17,833 nucleotides of DNA from Ancylobacter sp. IITR112 (GCF_041415945.1 NZ_JBGCUS010000005.1:1-17833); one strand, 5' to 3'. Positions 1-7,443 are shown, numbered from the stretch's first letter. The notes: generated by a model from the sequence alone, not told the origin. Made by a program: numbers and translations.

Positions 1-735
1 GACAACACCATTATAGATGACGCACACATCACCAGGGTGGTCCCGCGACGGGTCGTTTATCCGGCCAGATTCAACATGTTCAGATCCGAAGGCAGCGTCG
101 AAAAGCCCTGCGACACATGCTTGGGCCCGCTTGCCGCCCTCGGAGCCCGCACTCAGAAAGGCCAGGATCGCGGCAGCAAGGCTGTCGGGCGTGACGCTAA
201 GCTCTCCTGGCTGGTCGGTGTACCGAGGCTGATATCTCCTCCGCACGGAGACGAAGGCTCTCAGCGCGTCACGGCTCTGAGCCGAACTCATCTTTTCGAG
301 TTTGGCGATCAGTTCAACCATGAAATCGAATGGGGCCCGCCCGCCTGCGGAGATGGGGGTTTCGTCCCCGAGATAGGTCATGCGGAAATATGGTTGGTTG
401 TTCAACGGTTGCGGTGACGTGACTCCCAGGTGGATCCCGAGGTCCGCCGCCACGGGCACCAGGACTTTCTCGGCAAGGGTTCTTGCCGAAAAGGCGTGGG
501 GTGCGTTGACCGCATGTGCGGGCTTGATCCATTTTAGATCGGCGCGCGCGTCCACAGCGCGGGCCAATATGGCTGTTCCTAGGAATGCGATGTGGGTCCG
601 GATTCGGCTCCGCTCGCATAGGTCGGAAAGTTGCTCTATGTAGGCGATCCAAGCTTGATCACCCGGATCGTTGTCCGCTTTGGCGGCCTCGTCCCGCAGA
701 ACGCGTTCAGCCACGATTTTATCGATTCGAAGCAC
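1..735 (-). CDS. SacI-family type II restriction endonuclease, N-terminal 245 codons (continues at 17833)
   Basis: The minus-strand frame is open from a GTG at 735 to base 1. The in-frame TGA at 739-741 rules out a longer start, and no ATG occurs early, so GTG is the chosen start. The protein has the look of the SacI restriction endonuclease family: QAWIAYIEQLSDLCERS, RTHIAFLGTAILARA, then LGIHLGV and PLNNQPYFRM. Near the window edge it reads INDPSRDHPGDV, where D236 is the probable first metal-binding Asp of a PD-(D/E)xK nuclease. The rest of the motif (AIEVKDKP) lies in the frame entering from base 17833, so this is half of a gene cut by linearisation rather than a truncated one. It is divergent from the cytosine methyltransferase, with 85 bp between starts. 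Family assignment rests on remembered motifs. If SacI specificity is kept, the target is GAGCTC. Confidence 0.85.
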   Translation of the reverse strand, partial: MLRIDKIVAERVLRDEAAKADNDPGDQAWIAYIEQLSDLCERSRIRTHIAFLGTAILARAVDARADLKWIKPAHAVNAPHAFSARTLAEKVLVPVAADLGIHLGVTSPQPLNNQPYFRMTYLGDETPISAGGRAPFDFMVELIAKLEKMSSAQSRDALRAFVSVRRRYQPRYTDQPGELSVTPDSLAAAILAFLSAGSEGGKRAQACVAGLFDAAFGSEHVESGRINDPSRDHPGDVCVIYNGVV

Positions 736-820
736 CGATCACCCATCCGCGTAGAGCTACTGCTGCGGAAGGTTCTGCGATTCGGATTAACAACCTACCT
801 CTCGCCTGGTTGGCCTCTGA

Positions 821-2086
821 ATGTTCAAAACGATCAGTCTCTTCAGTGGCATTGGCGGTCTCGATTTCGGCTTCGAGGAGGCTGGTTTCGAGACCCGCGT
901 GGCTCTGGAACTTGACCGTTTCGCATGTCGAACCATTCGATTGAACCGGCCAGGCTGGAATGTGATCGAGGGCGACATCAACAATGTGCCGTCAGCGGAT
1001 ATCCTTTCCAAAGCCAGCCTGAAGGTGGGCGAGGCGGATATGCTGATAGGCGGCCCGCCATGCCAACCATTCTCCAAGAGCAGCTATTGGGTGCGTGGTG
1101 ACACGTTGCGGCTCGATGATCCGCGAGCCGACACGTTGGCGGGATATCTTCGCGTTCTCCGTGACACCCAACCGCGTGCGTTCTTGCTCGAGAACGTGGG
1201 AGGGCTTGCGTACGAAGGAAAGGACGAAGGGCTCCAGCTGCTGCTCGGGGGCATCCGAGATATCAACCGACAGGTGGGCACCAACTACCAGCCGTCGTGG
1301 CGCGTCATCCGATGCGTTGAGTATGGCGTCCCGCAGATCCGAGAGCGGGTTTTTATCATAGGCGCCCGTGACGGGCGCTCTTTCCGCTTCCCCGAACCGA
1401 CCCATATGGGCACCGGCGGAAAGTCGCAGGATCTGTTCGCGTCCGCGCGAGAGCCTTTTATGACGGCTTGGGATGCGATGGGTGACCTGGCTGAGCCAAA
1501 CAGTCTCGAGGGTCTGCAGATTGGCGGTAAATGGGGGGATCTTCTTCCGACCATACCTGAAGGAGAGAACTACCTCTGGCACACGCCTCGCGGCGGGGGG
1601 CGCCCTCTGTTTGGATGGCGAACCCGTTACTGGTCGTTCTTGCTGAAGCTCTCGAAAAGGCTCCCGTCATGGACGGTTCAAGCTCAGCCTGGATCAGCGA
1701 TTGGGCCCTTCCATTGGAACAGCCGCAAGCTGACGTTCCAAGAGATGTGCCGTCTCCAGACATTTCCTGATGGCCTTCATGTTGATGTCGGCCGAACAGA
1801 GATGCAGCGCATGCTGGGGAATGCGGTGCCGTCGTTGATTGCTGAGATATTGGCCCGCGCGATCCGCGCTCAGCTCCTCAATGCGCCGATTAAATCCTCG
1901 CTGCGTTTAATGCCGCCAAGAAGGCTGCCGGTGCCGCCGCCAATCACGCCCCTTGCAGTACCGCGTGAGTACCTTGGGATGGTCGGTGACCATGCGCCGC
2001 ATCCCGGCACCGGTAAGGGCCGTGGAGCGCAAGGGCTGCCTACGGCCTTCAAGGTGCAGAGCCGCCAGAGAGTCCTGTCTGACTAA
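821..2086 (+). CDS. DNA (cytosine-5) methyltransferase, partner of the SacI-like endonuclease
   Basis: This 421-aa enzyme transfers methyl from S-adenosylmethionine to C5 of cytosine and should protect the plasmid and host from the divergent endonuclease. The C5-MTase motifs are in canonical order: motif I SLFSGIGGLDFGFEEAG (residues 6-22), motif IV GGPPCQPFS with catalytic C81, motif VI ENV (124-126), motif VIII QIRERV (172-177), a target-recognition stretch, then motifs IX/X (LPSWTVQAQPG, QEMCRLQTFPD, RMLGNAVPS). A TGA directly abuts the ATG (818-820), so no longer start exists. There is no good Shine-Dalgarno, and translation may be leaderless or weak. The C-terminal ~55 residues after motif X are Pro/Arg-rich and look like an unconserved tail. 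Class is certain; specificity is inferred from the neighbour only. Confidence 0.95.
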   Translation: MFKTISLFSGIGGLDFGFEEAGFETRVALELDRFACRTIRLNRPGWNVIEGDINNVPSADILSKASLKVGEADMLIGGPPCQPFSKSSYWVRGDTLRLDDPRADTLAGYLRVLRDTQPRAFLLENVGGLAYEGKDEGLQLLLGGIRDINRQVGTNYQPSWRVIRCVEYGVPQIRERVFIIGARDGRSFRFPEPTHMGTGGKSQDLFASAREPFMTAWDAMGDLAEPNSLEGLQIGGKWGDLLPTIPEGENYLWHTPRGGGRPLFGWRTRYWSFLLKLSKRLPSWTVQAQPGSAIGPFHWNSRKLTFQEMCRLQTFPDGLHVDVGRTEMQRMLGNAVPSLIAEILARAIRAQLLNAPIKSSLRLMPPRRLPVPPPITPLAVPREYLGMVGDHAPHPGTGKGRGAQGLPTAFKVQSRQRVLSD

Positions 2087-2118
2087 CTCCGTCGAGTGAG
2101 TTGACGGCTCGCTCTGCG

Positions 2119-2136
2119 AGATGCGTTGCCGCATCT
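2119..2136 (+). terminator. Hairpin downstream of the cytosine methyltransferase
   Basis: AGATGCG and CGCATCT form a perfect 7-bp stem with a TTGC loop, 33 bp after the methyltransferase stop. It is followed by TACTATA rather than a clean T-run, so it is a weak terminator candidate. It could equally be a processing hairpin. Confidence 0.4.
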
Positions 2137-2140
2137 TACT

Positions 2141-2168
2141 ATATGTGATAATGTCCTTTATCAAATAA
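2141..2168 (+). other. dif-like recombination site candidate
   Basis: An 11-bp arm ATATGTGATAA, a 6-bp centre TGTCCT and an 11-bp arm TTATCAAATAA make the 11-6-11 layout of Xer core sites. The arms are inverted repeats at 9 of 11 positions. The inner ATAA...TTAT and a centre beginning TGT match dif; the outer bases do not. It lies just upstream of a small gene coupled to a tyrosine recombinase, so it may be the core site for that enzyme or for host XerCD, resolving plasmid multimers. Confidence 0.45.
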
Positions 2169-2171
2169 AGG
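2147..2171 (+). promoter_or_regulatory. Candidate -10 box and operator for the small gene/recombinase pair
   Basis: GATAAT (2147-2152) resembles a -10 box. CCTTTAT and ATAAAGG (2155-2161 and 2165-2171) form a perfect 7-bp inverted repeat with a 3-bp spacer, just before the ribosome-binding region of the gene at 2181. Its position after a -10 box suggests an operator. It overlaps the dif-like site, and the two readings need not exclude each other. Confidence 0.35.
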
Positions 2172-2180
2172 GCAGGCGAC

Positions 2181-2426
2181 ATGTCGAAGAAGAAAGAGAT
2201 GGAGATCCGGCATAAGGCGGACAGCATCGAGAGCATCCTGATGGTGCGGGGCATCGCTCACATGCAGAACGAGCCGGGAGTGAGTTTCGGCGTAGTCGAG
2301 GAACTGAACCGGCGTTATCGCAACAGCGACCTCAAGGTTGAGCATCCGCACCGTGGCTTCGGCGGAGAGTACATCTTCCGCTCAGCCAGCCATTTGGGCA
2401 GGAAACCGGAGGGCCGCGACGCATGA
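2181..2426 (+). CDS. Small unknown protein (81 aa) coupled to the recombinase
   Basis: I do not recognise this protein. It is charged, has no signal peptide or membrane segment, begins MSKKKEMEIRHKADSIES and has a basic, Gly-rich C-terminal third (EHPHRGFGGEYIFR). GGCAGG sits 8-9 bp upstream of the ATG as a modest ribosome-binding site. Its TGA overlaps the ATG of the recombinase in an ATGA, so the two are probably translated together and the product may be an accessory or regulator of recombination. The inverted repeat and dif-like site immediately upstream fit that idea. Expression is supported by the coupling and the leader only; function is unknown. Confidence 0.7.
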   Translation: MSKKKEMEIRHKADSIESILMVRGIAHMQNEPGVSFGVVEELNRRYRNSDLKVEHPHRGFGGEYIFRSASHLGRKPEGRDA

Positions 2427-3379
2427 CGGCGCTGGTTGCTCTGCCGGTTGCGGCCCTGCCGGAATTGGTCGCCGCTGCGGGCGAACGCGCCCAGATGCGC
2501 TTCCTCGACTTCTTCACGGCCAACATCCGCAACCCGCACACCCGCCGCGCCTACGGCCGCGCCGTGACCGACTTCCTGACCTGGTGCGCGGACCAGGGCG
2601 TGATGGCGTTGGGCGAGGTGCGCCCGCTGCACGTCTCGGCGTGGGTGGAAATGCAGACCCGCTCGCACGCCGCGCCGACCGCCAAGCAGCGGCTGGCAGC
2701 GGTTCGCCACCTGTTCGACTGGCTGGTGACCGGGCAGGTAGTGCCGGTGAATCCGGCCGCATCGGTGCGGGGTCCCTCGCACAGCGTGAAGCGGGGCCGC
2801 ACGCCTGTGCTGGCTCCGGAGGAGGCGCGGACGCTGCTGGACGCGATCGACGTGACCACGCCTATCGGCCTGCGAGACCGGGCTCTTATCGGCCTGATGG
2901 TCTATTCCTTCGCACGGGTGGGTGCGGCGCTCTCCATGAAGGTCGAGGACGTCTATGTGCAGAACCGGCGCCTGTGGGTGCGGCTGCACGAGAAAGGCGG
3001 CAAGCGGCATGAGATGCCCTGCCACCACAATCTCGAAACCTACCTGCACGCCTATATCGACGGCTGCGGGCTGGGAGTGGATCCGCGCGGGCCGCTGTTC
3101 CGCACGATCGGGCGTGGCACGGACGAGCTGACGGAAAGCCCCCTCCCCCAGGCCAATGCCTATGCGATGATCGGGCGCCGGGCTGCGGCGGCCGGGATCG
3201 CCACCAAGGTCGGGAACCACACGTTCCGGGCGACCGGCATCACGGCCTACCTGAAAAATGGCGGGACGCTCGAGCGGGCGGCCGCCATGGCCAACCATTC
3301 GTCGACGCGCACAACCCAGCTCTATGACCGGCGGTCGGATGAGGTGACGCTGGACGAGGTCGAGCGGGTGCTGATTTAG
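2423..3379 (+). CDS. Tyrosine-type site-specific recombinase (XerC/D-like integrase)
   Basis: This 318-aa protein should cut and rejoin DNA through a 3'-phosphotyrosine link. It has an N-terminal SAM-like core-binding domain (about 25-112) and a C-terminal catalytic domain with the expected residues: R165 in SFARVGAAL, K191/K194 in EKGGKRH, H266 and R269 in HTFRATGI, H292 in ANHSSTRTTQ, and nucleophile Y301 in QLYDRR. All catalytic residues are present, so it is probably active. The length fits phage-free Xer-like recombinases. It is translationally coupled (ATGA) to the 81-aa gene, and a dif-like 11-6-11 site lies about 255 bp upstream. Plausible roles are multimer resolution of the plasmid or capture of the neighbouring defence cassette; the sequence does not decide which. 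Confidence 0.92.
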   Translation: MTALVALPVAALPELVAAAGERAQMRFLDFFTANIRNPHTRRAYGRAVTDFLTWCADQGVMALGEVRPLHVSAWVEMQTRSHAAPTAKQRLAAVRHLFDWLVTGQVVPVNPAASVRGPSHSVKRGRTPVLAPEEARTLLDAIDVTTPIGLRDRALIGLMVYSFARVGAALSMKVEDVYVQNRRLWVRLHEKGGKRHEMPCHHNLETYLHAYIDGCGLGVDPRGPLFRTIGRGTDELTESPLPQANAYAMIGRRAAAAGIATKVGNHTFRATGITAYLKNGGTLERAAAMANHSSTRTTQLYDRRSDEVTLDEVERVLI

Positions 3380-3404
3380 GTCCTTGTAAGCCCAATGTAA
3401 CGAG

Positions 3405-4331
3405 ATGGGGGAGGAGATGATAACAACGAAAGAGGCGACGGATGGCTTGTTTGCGCACGCTCACAAGCTTCCATTTAACATTGCCCCTGAATTGGCTGAT
3501 TGCTTGTTCCGCGATGTGTTCGGTAGCGAAATATGGGATTTGAATTCTAGCTCTATACCCTCCGCATATTTCAGTGCGGTCGTGCAGGATAAGACGATTT
3601 ATATGTCCCCTGCTGGCCTTGCAAGCGTTTGGTGCCTGACCCGCGCAGCATATTGTATGTTGGATGCTGCCTCTAGGGCCGCACAATCTGATAAGTACAA
3701 AGAAACGACGGTCGATTTTGGGGAAGTATGGGCGAATCAGAGGCTGGGCGATTATATTAAATACGCCAGATTATTGATTCACAACGATGATACGTGGCCG
3801 CCACATCTTGTTCTTCCCAACGCAAACGCAACGATGGACACCGAAGATGGTCGAATAAATAATCTTTTCTATGGAGCAATTGCATGGATTCAGCTTCATG
3901 AAATTGCGCATATATATCATAAAGATTCAATTTATTGCCCCGCTTTCATCAAACAGGCTTCCGAATACAAAGCTGATGCTTTTGCTACCCAATGGGTCTT
4001 GCGCAGTGCGAACGGATATCAACGTGAATTTCGCGCGCTGAGCATTTGCGTCGCGCTCGCGTGGTTACTGCTTTACGAGGATGAAAAAGGGCCTAGTATT
4101 GATCATCCCCGCTCGATTCTTCGCTTTCGTGATGTTGTATCTGTATTTGAACTCGACGAAGATAGTCCAGCCCTGGAAAATGGATACTATTTTCTTAAGG
4201 CGATCTTTGATCCAAGGACATCAGGGCCGGAAAACCTTAATGCTCGGGATTCATTTGAATGGATATGTGGACGGCTTGAGGCGATATTTTCCCCCAAACG
4301 CCTAGAAGGTCAGATTTCAATCAGCACATAA
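3405..4331 (+). CDS. Lit-like phage-exclusion protease (peptidase U49 family)
   Basis: This 308-aa protein carries a zinc-protease HExxH motif, LHEIAHIYHKD (H165, E166, H169), and a downstream SEYKADAFATQW (E187 a likely third ligand, D191 conserved type). A later DHPRSILR is also in the family style. The arrangement and length match the Lit/peptidase U49 family. E. coli Lit is a prophage protease that cleaves EF-Tu when triggered by a T4 capsid peptide, blocking phage growth. The gene is visibly AT-richer than its neighbours and has different codon use, which suggests separate acquisition. Its position next to a restriction-modification system and a recombinase supports a defence role. The start is uncertain: ATG 3405, or ATG 3417 directly after GGGGGAGGAG. 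The substrate and trigger here are not known. Confidence 0.8.
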   Translation: MGEEMITTKEATDGLFAHAHKLPFNIAPELADCLFRDVFGSEIWDLNSSSIPSAYFSAVVQDKTIYMSPAGLASVWCLTRAAYCMLDAASRAAQSDKYKETTVDFGEVWANQRLGDYIKYARLLIHNDDTWPPHLVLPNANATMDTEDGRINNLFYGAIAWIQLHEIAHIYHKDSIYCPAFIKQASEYKADAFATQWVLRSANGYQREFRALSICVALAWLLLYEDEKGPSIDHPRSILRFRDVVSVFELDEDSPALENGYYFLKAIFDPRTSGPENLNARDSFEWICGRLEAIFSPKRLEGQISIST

Positions 4332-4355
4332 ACAAGGCCCGCCTCACGGCGGGCC
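4328..4355 (-). terminator. Intrinsic terminator for the 4344-4766 gene
   Basis: GGCCCGCC and GGCGGGCC form an 8-bp GC stem with a 4-nt loop (4336-4355). On the minus strand it is followed by TTGTTTAT. It overlaps the last codons of the minus-strand gene and also sits 4 bp after the stop of the Lit-like gene, so it probably separates the two convergent genes. Confidence 0.7.
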
Positions 4356-4766
4356 CTCATTGACGCCCGACAGCCCGAAATAAAGCCCGTCCCGGATGGC
4401 GTACCCGGTATCGAGGCCGATGCGCCTGAGGCGCGCCTCGAACACAAGGTAGCGCTCGCCGTCTTCCGGGTCGGTGAACCAGCCGATGAGCGGGAACCGC
4501 CACTGGCTGGCCTTGCCGCGCCAGGTGACGAGGGCGACCAGCACGGGATCACCGCAGCGGTCGTAGATGCGCCGGAATCCGGCAACGGCGGCGGTAGGGT
4601 CGGCATCCTTCCGCTGATGGATGAACCCGACGAACTCCGACCAGGGCACGATGTCGGAGAAATGCCCGGCGAGCCGGGCGGCGGGATCCGCGCCCTTCCA
4701 GAGGGCCGGATCGATGGCGATCTCTCGGACTGAACGGGGCACAGGGTGATCCTTGGGCCTCCGCAT
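4344..4766 (-). CDS. Unknown protein (140 aa)
   Basis: I do not recognise this protein. It is soluble-looking and rich in aromatic and basic residues, with no signal peptide. Stretches such as DPALWKGADPAARLAGHFSDIVPWSEFVGFI and CGDPVLVALVTWRGKASQWRFPLIGWF read like a folded domain. The frame stays open upstream as far as a TGA near 4850, but no start codon other than ATG 4766 occurs, and no clear Shine-Dalgarno is seen. An intrinsic terminator at its 3' end supports a real transcription unit. It lies downstream of, and in the same direction as, the repeat-rich exported protein with a 123-bp gap, so they could share a transcript. A GACGCC/GGCGTC hairpin (4835-4849) lies in that gap. Confidence 0.65.
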   Translation of the reverse strand: MRRPKDHPVPRSVREIAIDPALWKGADPAARLAGHFSDIVPWSEFVGFIHQRKDADPTAAVAGFRRIYDRCGDPVLVALVTWRGKASQWRFPLIGWFTDPEDGERYLVFEARLRRIGLDTGYAIRDGLYFGLSGVNEGPP

Positions 4767-4889
4767 GCGCCGGGAGGCGGTGCGGGACCGGAAGGCCTTG
4801 AAACGGATATCTGATGGGGATCCTTTTACCAGCAGACGCCCATGGCGTCATGCCGGGTGCCACCCCTCTGGGCAGGCGTGTTGCCGCCG

Positions 4890-7106
4890 CTAGTGCGCAC
4901 GGCAGAGCGAGATGCGTCCGTTGAAGAAGCGGATGGTGCCGTTGTGCTCCGGGGCGCAGGGTTTGTTGTCGTTGTCGGCGAGTTTGACGTAGGTGGCGGA
5001 GACGGTGCCGGATACGTCCAGAGGCGCTGTCGGCGAGATGCTGCCAATGCCTACATTATCGCTAAAGTATCCGGTTCCGGAAACATGGAGCGTAGCTGAC
5101 GGAATGGCTGTGCTTGAAATATTAAGCCCAATCCCTGCAGCATATCCAGATATGTTTCTGATGAACATATAGCTGTTGGAATTACTGTTTGCAGAAATCG
5201 ACAACGCGCTGCCGGTGGAGTTAGGCGAAACGCCCCAATAAGTGCCGTTGGACGCAAACATGTGCATGAAGCCCGTCGCGCCGTTGGCGCCGATGGCAAG
5301 CCCTCCGCTCTTGGCGACGTGAAGGGCATAACCGGACGCGATTGAGCCACTGCCAATGCCGACGCTATCCCTGAAATACCCCCGCGTCCCACTAATCGCT
5401 CCCGTCGCACTCACCCCCAGCGTCACCAGCCCGCGCGCGGGGTCAAACCAGCCGGTATTGGTGCCCGCCTGCGTCAGGCTCACGAAGCCGGTGCTGCTGA
5501 CCGCCAGCAGGCTGGTGGAACCGCTCACAATGCGGTCGGCCGTACTGGCCACCACGCCGGTCAGGCCAGAGCCGTTGCCGATGAACTTCGTGGCGCTGAT
5601 AACGCCTGTGGTGCTGACGCCCGCTGCGAGGATAACACCTGCGGTGCTCACCTCCACAATGCTGGAGTTACCAAGGATAATCTGGTTGGCCTTGTCACTC
5701 TGGGCGTTATAACCCAGCGCCACCACGTTGTTAAAGGTGTTGGTCTTGGCGGCTTCGCGGCCAATGGCCACCACAAGACTACCTGTATTGCTGATGGCTG
5801 AATTGTACCCCATCGCCTCAACGTGAGAGCCCGTGTTGTAGCGCGCGGCATCAAAACCGATAGCATTCAGATAAGTGCCGGTATTGGATTTTGCGGCCGC
5901 AATTCCCAAGGCATTCACATTGTCCCCTGTGTTGGAATCTCCTGCCTGGTTGCCAATAAAGTTGGAATTCGCTCCGGTGTTGTTGGCAGCCGCATTAACA
6001 CCAATCCCCACTGTTTGATGACCAGCATTATTCGTTCCCGCATTGTAGCCAACAAAGGCAACATTATTGCCGCTGTTGAATTCGCCGGCACGGCTTCCCA
6101 TGGCCGTAAACAGGCTGCCAGTATTGCCGCGCCCGACGTTGTATCCAACTGAAGTTGCATGGGGGGTTGAGTTAAGCTCCGCAGCCCCGGCACCCATGGC
6201 GGTTACATAGCTACTGGAGTTGAGTCGTGCAGCAGTAAAGCCAAAGGCAGAAACATAATCCCCCCGGTTGTTTTTCGCGGCATTATAGCCAAGGGCGGAT
6301 AAATAACTGGCATTGTTATATTGCGCCGCGCCGTGGCCAATTCCAGCCACGTTGCTGCCACTGTTATACTGTGCCGCGCCGTAGCCAATCGCGGTTACAT
6401 GGCTACTGCTGTTGTACATGGCAGCATAGGGTCCAAAGGCAGTTAGATAATTTCCTGCATTGTACATGGCGGCAGCATGGCTGAAGGCAGCCACCTCGCT
6501 ACCCGCGTTGAATTGGGCGGTGTAGTTGCCTACGGCAGTCACAGTAGATCCGCTGTTGTTCTGGCTGCTTCCATAGCCAATAGCCACCACATTATTTTTA
6601 GAATTGTTGGCGGTGGTGGTAAAGCGGCCCACAAACATGCTTTCGGTGCCGGTTATAATATCAATGCTGCCCCGCACCGTCAGGTCTGTCGTGCTAATCC
6701 GCCCGGTACTGCTCACACCCAGCGTCACCAGCCCCCGCGTCGGGTCAAACCAGCCGGTGTTGGTGCCCGCCTGCGTCAGGCTCACGAAGCCAGTGCTGCT
6801 GACCGCCAGCAGGCTGGTGGAGCCGCTTACAATGCGGTCGGCCGTACTGGCCACCACGCCGGTCAGGCCGGCGCCGTCGCCGATGAAGCGGGTGGCGGAA
6901 ACCGCCCCATCCGTTCCGACCTCCGGCGCATAGGTCGGGCAGCCGATATCGCCCCGCGTCGCCTCGCCCACACAGACCCGATCGCCATGCACGCCCATGG
7001 TGGAGGAAATCGCCACCACCGTGCCCCAGTCGCTGGCATGGGATGCCGCCGCCAGCCCCATGACCATGGTCACGGCAACAGACAGCCAGGCGGTGCGAAA
7101 CAGCAT
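4890..7106 (-). CDS. Exported repeat-rich surface protein with YadA-head/tail-fibre-like repeats (738 aa)
   Basis: The frame stays open to 7445, but ATG 7106 is chosen: it starts a signal peptide (MLFRTAWLSVAV...GLAAASHA, cut before SDW) and has TCAGGA at a proper distance. Residues 167-470 are nineteen 16-residue units of the type YNSGSNVTAIGYGAAQ, ending in DKANQIILGNSS, as in trimeric adhesin heads and phage tail fibres; a stacked beta-roll is expected. Before and after it are two near-identical blocks (about residues 70-129 and 504-563) with a SATxFIGxGxGLTG motif. The C-terminus reads CAPEHNGTIRFFNGRISLC and has no YadA-type anchor, outer-membrane barrel or S74 chaperone domain, so how it is held at the surface is unclear. 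Adhesin-like function is inference. Start and export are well supported. Confidence 0.85.
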   Translation of the reverse strand: MLFRTAWLSVAVTMVMGLAAASHASDWGTVVAISSTMGVHGDRVCVGEATRGDIGCPTYAPEVGTDGAVSATRFIGDGAGLTGVVASTADRIVSGSTSLLAVSSTGFVSLTQAGTNTGWFDPTRGLVTLGVSSTGRISTTDLTVRGSIDIITGTESMFVGRFTTTANNSKNNVVAIGYGSSQNNSGSTVTAVGNYTAQFNAGSEVAAFSHAAAMYNAGNYLTAFGPYAAMYNSSSHVTAIGYGAAQYNSGSNVAGIGHGAAQYNNASYLSALGYNAAKNNRGDYVSAFGFTAARLNSSSYVTAMGAGAAELNSTPHATSVGYNVGRGNTGSLFTAMGSRAGEFNSGNNVAFVGYNAGTNNAGHQTVGIGVNAAANNTGANSNFIGNQAGDSNTGDNVNALGIAAAKSNTGTYLNAIGFDAARYNTGSHVEAMGYNSAISNTGSLVVAIGREAAKTNTFNNVVALGYNAQSDKANQIILGNSSIVEVSTAGVILAAGVSTTGVISATKFIGNGSGLTGVVASTADRIVSGSTSLLAVSSTGFVSLTQAGTNTGWFDPARGLVTLGVSATGAISGTRGYFRDSVGIGSGSIASGYALHVAKSGGLAIGANGATGFMHMFASNGTYWGVSPNSTGSALSISANSNSNSYMFIRNISGYAAGIGLNISSTAIPSATLHVSGTGYFSDNVGIGSISPTAPLDVSGTVSATYVKLADNDNKPCAPEHNGTIRFFNGRISLCRAH
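5419..5595 (-). repeat. Direct repeat copy 2 within the surface-protein gene
   Basis: This segment, encoding ADRIVSGSTSLLAVSSTGFV, SLTQAGTNTGWFDP and flanking residues, is almost identical in DNA to 6721-6897. The offset is exactly 1302 bp (434 codons), so it is in frame. The two copies bracket the 16-residue repeat array, and recombination between them would delete the array without a frameshift. Confidence 0.9.
5697..6608 (-). repeat. Nineteen tandem 48-bp (16-residue) repeats
   Basis: The array is 912 bp with no length variation between units. Each encodes an N-(S/T/A)-G-S-x-V-x-A-(I/M/F)-G-Y-x-A-A type unit. Units are diverged at the DNA level, so the array is old or under selection for protein fold rather than a recent expansion. 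The region is less GC-rich than the rest of the plasmid. Confidence 0.9.
6721..6897 (-). repeat. Direct repeat copy 1 within the surface-protein gene
   Basis: This is the N-terminal partner of the 5419-5595 copy. The differences are a few synonymous changes plus substitutions such as Thr to Ala in FDPxRG, and Asp/Ala to Asn/Ser in FIGxGxG. Confidence 0.9.
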
Positions 7107-7298
7107 GGGGCATCCTGACCTGAATCCCCTTCCCTGCCAACGGTTTGCGGGCGCTTCACGGGGGCCGGTATGGCGGCGCTGCAACGCCCCTGCCCTTCCC
7201 TCCCCCCAGGTCGGCGGTCTGCGGTCCGTGTTCCGGCGGTTCCCGTGGACGTCCACGCGCGCGGCCGAAGAACGGTCGGAAGATGCGGCGGGCCCTGC

Positions 7299-7387
7299 CC
7301 CGGTCAATCCGCTGCCCGCTCCGTTCGCGTGCGCTCCCGTGTGGCGGTTGACCGGGTCCGCCTGCGGCTCAGGTGAGCCCGCCGCAG
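7299..7387 (+). ncRNA. Candidate structured leader A (paired with 11910-12001)
   Basis: A stem of CCGGTCAA (7300-7307, plus C7299) pairs with TTGACCGG (7348-7355, plus G7356). After a single-base bulge, CCGC (7309-7312) pairs with GCGG (7344-7347). The loop holds TGCCCGCTCC and TGCGCTCCCGTGT. A second hairpin follows (GGCTCA with TGAGCC, 7366-7379, inside CTGC/GCAG). It ends about 60-90 bp before the ATG at 7444. Leader B has the same loop and a different but still paired stem. Function is unknown; a cis-acting RNA is my reading. Apart from a CGTGGAC/GTCCACG palindrome at 7244-7257, I see nothing else in the 7107-7443 gap. Confidence 0.55.
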
Positions 7388-7443
7388 AAAACTCCCGACC
7401 GGCCGCGACAGGCGTGGCCGGATAACCAACGGGAGAACCCCAC

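Noticed and set aside
736..820. A controller-protein box between the endonuclease and methyltransferase
   Set aside because: I found no convincing inverted repeat and no C-protein gene nearby.
2315..3298. 327-aa minus-strand open frame opposite the recombinase
   Set aside because: It is a shadow frame rich in Arg/His; the plus strand has all the catalytic recombinase residues.
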